From assembly GCA_029298735.1 (NCBI GenBank), contig JANSLP010000280.1, forward strand, positions 1-42,783: a DNA stretch of 42,783 nt. The letters are read 5' to 3'. Source of the stretch: Ophiostoma sp. CBS 140.51. Its lineage: Eukaryota > Ascomycota > Sordariomycetes > Ophiostomatales > Ophiostomataceae. Made by a program: the position numbers and the translations under genes. The notes beneath the pieces were generated by a model. It saw only the letters and a list, made by a program, of their open reading frames with translations. It was not told the origin of the DNA and ran no database searches. Numbering within the stretch: position 1 is the stretch's first letter; every line of letters starts with the position of its first letter. Below, one piece after another: positions 40,374 through 42,783 of the stretch.

Positions 40374-41407
40374 TTTACTTTACTTTGGCATTCAATGCCC
40401 AGTGGCTGGTTCCAACGTGCATGATGGGCATCGTCCTAAGGCTCAGCCTTCCTTAACATGGTGGCCTGTCCTCTCTCGGCCCAAGACCAGATGCTTTGTA
40501 CTTCACGACAGTAGTCATAACATTGGAATTGACAATGCCAGGCGATGAACCAAACAGCAATTTTGGAATACACGGATGCAAGCACAGGCACAGGCGCAGA
40601 CAGACGCAAGCTTGTGCATGGCATACCCAACAGCTGGGGGTCGGTCACATTGCCCGAACTTGAGTTTGTTGGTTGTGGACATCGTGCAGCTCTCTAGTGG
40701 CCATTTGCGAGTGCGTTTATTACACGACCGCATATTTTGCTGTCATGATGTAGCGGGCTGGTTTTTTTCTGGATTTTTTTATCCCTCCCGCCAGCTGCGG
40801 TCGCCCTCCGGAAGCAGGCTCGTTGGCACCTCGACGTCATGAATGCATACTTTGATGGAGGAGTCGTGGCCCTACAACTCGGCGACCTGGACAAGAGTCG
40901 TCCCAAGAGCCCATCCGGGTGTTGCTAAATTCAGTTCAGAGCCGGTGTTGTCAGTCCAGTGACGTTTGGGTCTGGTCACCACTTTGGTGCGCTGGTGTCG
41001 GTGTTTTTGGGCGGATTACCAATTGGTGTGGTGCTTGCCCTCTGTATTTTCGCTGCCAGCGGCAGTGCGTCGCCTCATCTTAAACCACCGGGAGGTCCTC
41101 GGCAAACTTAACTTTCGTGTCTTGATCGAGAGGCATTTATAGCAGTCTGCCTCTCGCATTTTACAGACACCCACACTCGCCGATTCCGTCGGTCGTAGTG
41201 GATCTTGTTCACGACGAGAACATCTCTTCATCTGGTGTGTCGCTGGCCACGCCTGCCCACTACTGCTGCTATGCTGCTTGACGGCCCAACCTACGGCGAC
41301 CAAGACAATGCCAAGGGTGACCGATCTGAGTTTGAGCGGTCAGAAACTGAGGACACAATTGCCTCGGCGGTGATTCCTGTCTCGGTTGACTCAACCCCCG
41401 AGCCACT

Positions 41408-41790
41408 GGGCGACTTGGTGTTCATGCTACAGCCATCGCGCTGTGACGGCCCCTTTGCATATCATATGCACTGTCACCTGGTCCACTTCAACCAGCAGGG
41501 CCAGTATCTACGGGTGCTGGAGCCCGAGACACCTCTCCGCCACATGATTCCTCTCCAAGTTGAGCCAGCCTCTCCAAGATGCTCATGTATTAGTTCGATG
41601 TTTTGGCGAGCGTCATCCACTTGAGCTCACGATGCTTCCTGTTGGGTGGCGGATCTTTGTGCCCATCCACGTTTTGAAGGCTCCATCGGTCGCTACAAGG
41701 ACAATGCGTGCTACTATGTGGTGCGCGGGCGACTTGGTACTCATGCTTCAGCCCTCGGGCTGTACAAAGATAATTCTTGTTACTATCTGG
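41408..41790 (+). repeat. diverged duplications at 319-nt and 69-nt spacing
   Basis: A 37-nt stretch starting GGGCGACTTGGT at 41408 (coding GDLVFMLQPSRC) recurs at 41727 (GDLVLMLQPSGC) with five mismatches. Overlapping the second copy, a segment coding YKDNACYYV at 41694 recurs 69 nt later as YKDNSCYYL at 41763, in another frame. Synonymous and conservative changes suggest that some of this was once coding. Confidence 0.75.
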
Positions 41791-42299
41791 CGTGGTCCTG
41801 CCTGCACAGTTGTCTTTCAAGCTCTATGCACACACACGACACGCACAATGGCGCATCGGGGCAAGCGCGGATGTGGTGGGCGCAGAAATGAGCAAGGCCA
41901 AGAACAACAACCGTGCTGCTTCGGCTCCTGCAGAGATGCAGACGAACCGAGTTGCGTCTGATCATGAGCAGTCGACAACGGAGACAATGGCAGCGAGGGT
42001 CCATCAGCCCAGCCCTTTGTGTTCGTCCGGCGGTAAACGCCACGACCGCCGCAATATACAAGCAGGTGTACGGCAACATCACGATCGGCATTTTTGGAGG
42101 CCTATTCAAAGTTTCTGTACGCAGTGGAAGCACTGGCGGCGAGCTATACGATGACCGGATCGGTGTCGTGTTCTTCCTTAACAGAGAACGTGGACACCAT
42201 GGCAGCTCTCAGAGCACTGGCCGCGAGAGATATAACGACCGCAAGTCGCCGCCCCCAATAATATGGGGACCGAACTCCTGGAAAGGTTTTCACTGTAGT

Positions 42300-42447
42300 A
42301 ATCTTCTTCTTCTCTTTTCATGGGGTTGTTCTGGCCTCTTCTTCACTCATTTAGTTGCTTCTTCTGTTTTCAGTTTCTTCTTCTTCTCTTTTCATGTGCT
42401 TTTTCTCTTTTCACCTCCAAGTTCTTCTCCTCTTTTCACATTTTAGA
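42300..42447 (+). repeat. CT-rich block with repeated CTTCTCTTTTCA words
   Basis: TTC-rich low-complexity DNA in which CTTCTCTTTTCA or close variants (TTTCTCTTTTCA, CTCCTCTTTTCA) occur at least four times. The same word occurs near 38427, near 38535 and at the end of the intron 39472-39527 (GTCTCTTTTCATCAG). Confidence 0.8.
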
Positions 42448-42666
42448 TAGTAATCAAATTTTCAAACGTTTCATCATGTTTTGTCGTGCCAAATCGTAAG
42501 CTACAAAGTACAGTGTGAATGCGTGATGGTGGTGCAACGCAGGTGTAGCTAAGTTGGCGGGTACAAAGACGTTCTTTTGTTATCCCACATGCCGCTTTCT
42601 GACACTGTATTTATTTCACTCTATTCTTTTTCCCGGAAGCATGTAAATTACGTCGTTGTCGTTTCC

Positions 42667-42783
42667 ATGTACGTGGGGGGAGGGGGGCGGATCGGTATGC
42701 GCGGCGTCAAGCAGACGTTCTCGCGCTTCGAGTCGCCGACCATTGAGGCCGAGCCCGACGCACGCTTTGACTACTTCACCAAG
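42667..42783 (+). CDS. 5' part of a gene running off the right edge
   Basis: An open frame of 39 codons starts at ATG 42667 (or 42697, same frame) and runs to the edge. The second ATG is followed by RGVKQTFSRFESPTIEAE and DARFDYFTK. The sequence is GC-rich with C/G-ending codons, like the well-expressed genes in this window. A Gly-rich start (MYVGGGGRIG) makes the second ATG the likelier start. Too short to name; it could also be an internal exon. Confidence 0.45.
   Translation, partial: MYVGGGGRIGMRGVKQTFSRFESPTIEAEPDARFDYFTK

Larger units (their letters stand above)
40374..42666. other. gene-poor, duplication-rich stretch, no gene recognised
   Basis: No family is recognisable in 2.3 kb. 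A frame from ATG 41271 to 41624 (117 codons: MLLDGPTYGDQDNAKGD...) is the best open frame and has a GDLVFMLQPSRC segment that recurs downstream in a different frame. The rest contains short frames, a CT-rich block and the upstream region of the frame at the right edge. Confidence 0.4.

Noticed and set aside
1..42783. tRNA and rRNA genes
   Set aside because: No cloverleaf with box A/B words or rRNA core sequence was recognised by eye; a covariance-model scan would be decisive.

Overview
The window looks like nuclear DNA of a filamentous ascomycete, probably a sordariomycete-type mould. Its introns are short (49-78 nt, one of 183 nt) with GTRNGT donors, CTAAC/CTGAC-like branch sites and YAG acceptors. 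Genes lie singly on both strands in TA-dominated spacers, start contexts are CAnnATG, and the families are typical of moulds: NACHT-ankyrin NLR, Dal5-type and sugar MFS carriers, OPT transporter, AsaB/CmcJ-like oxidoreductase, EthD, GH5 beta-1,6-glucanase and GH78 rhamnosidase. Species cannot be read from the sequence. All functions are assigned from motifs seen by eye; no database search was run.

Left part (1-13 kb). A relic of an ankyrin NLR gene (400-990) lies about 6 kb upstream of an intact NLR paralogue (6056-10001, 1294 aa once a 61-nt intron is removed). Between them is a divergent pair: a TauD/Jlp1-type sulfonate dioxygenase (1841-2914, minus) and a Dal5-family transporter (3798-5402, plus). 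Their shared promoter holds a CACGTG site directly beside a near match to the CYS3 consensus, so together they look like a sulfonate uptake-and-oxidation module. Downstream of the NLR is a decayed F-box-like gene on the minus strand (10270-12221).

Middle part (13-38 kb). First come a secreted GH5 glucanase and a ten-exon Dal5-type MFS gene. Then follows a run of metabolic genes: AsaB/CmcJ-like oxidoreductase, OPT transporter, SDR, frameshifted Fic gene, EthD protein, a second SDR paralogous to the first, two sugar-type MFS carriers facing each other, and a GH78 alpha-L-rhamnosidase. The carrier/rhamnosidase end looks like uptake and trimming of rhamnosylated plant compounds. The SDR-EthD-SDR core could act on the released aglycone or in a small biosynthetic pathway; this is inference.

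Right part (38-42.7 kb). No gene was recognised here. The stretch is full of local duplications: exon-plus-intron modules repeated at about 130 nt and about 230 nt spacing, 56-, 69-, 199- and 319-nt spaced copies, a perfect hairpin, and CT-rich blocks resembling intron ends. It is either a fast-evolving multi-exon gene family or its debris, and is the least explained part of the window. Partial reading frames touch both window edges.
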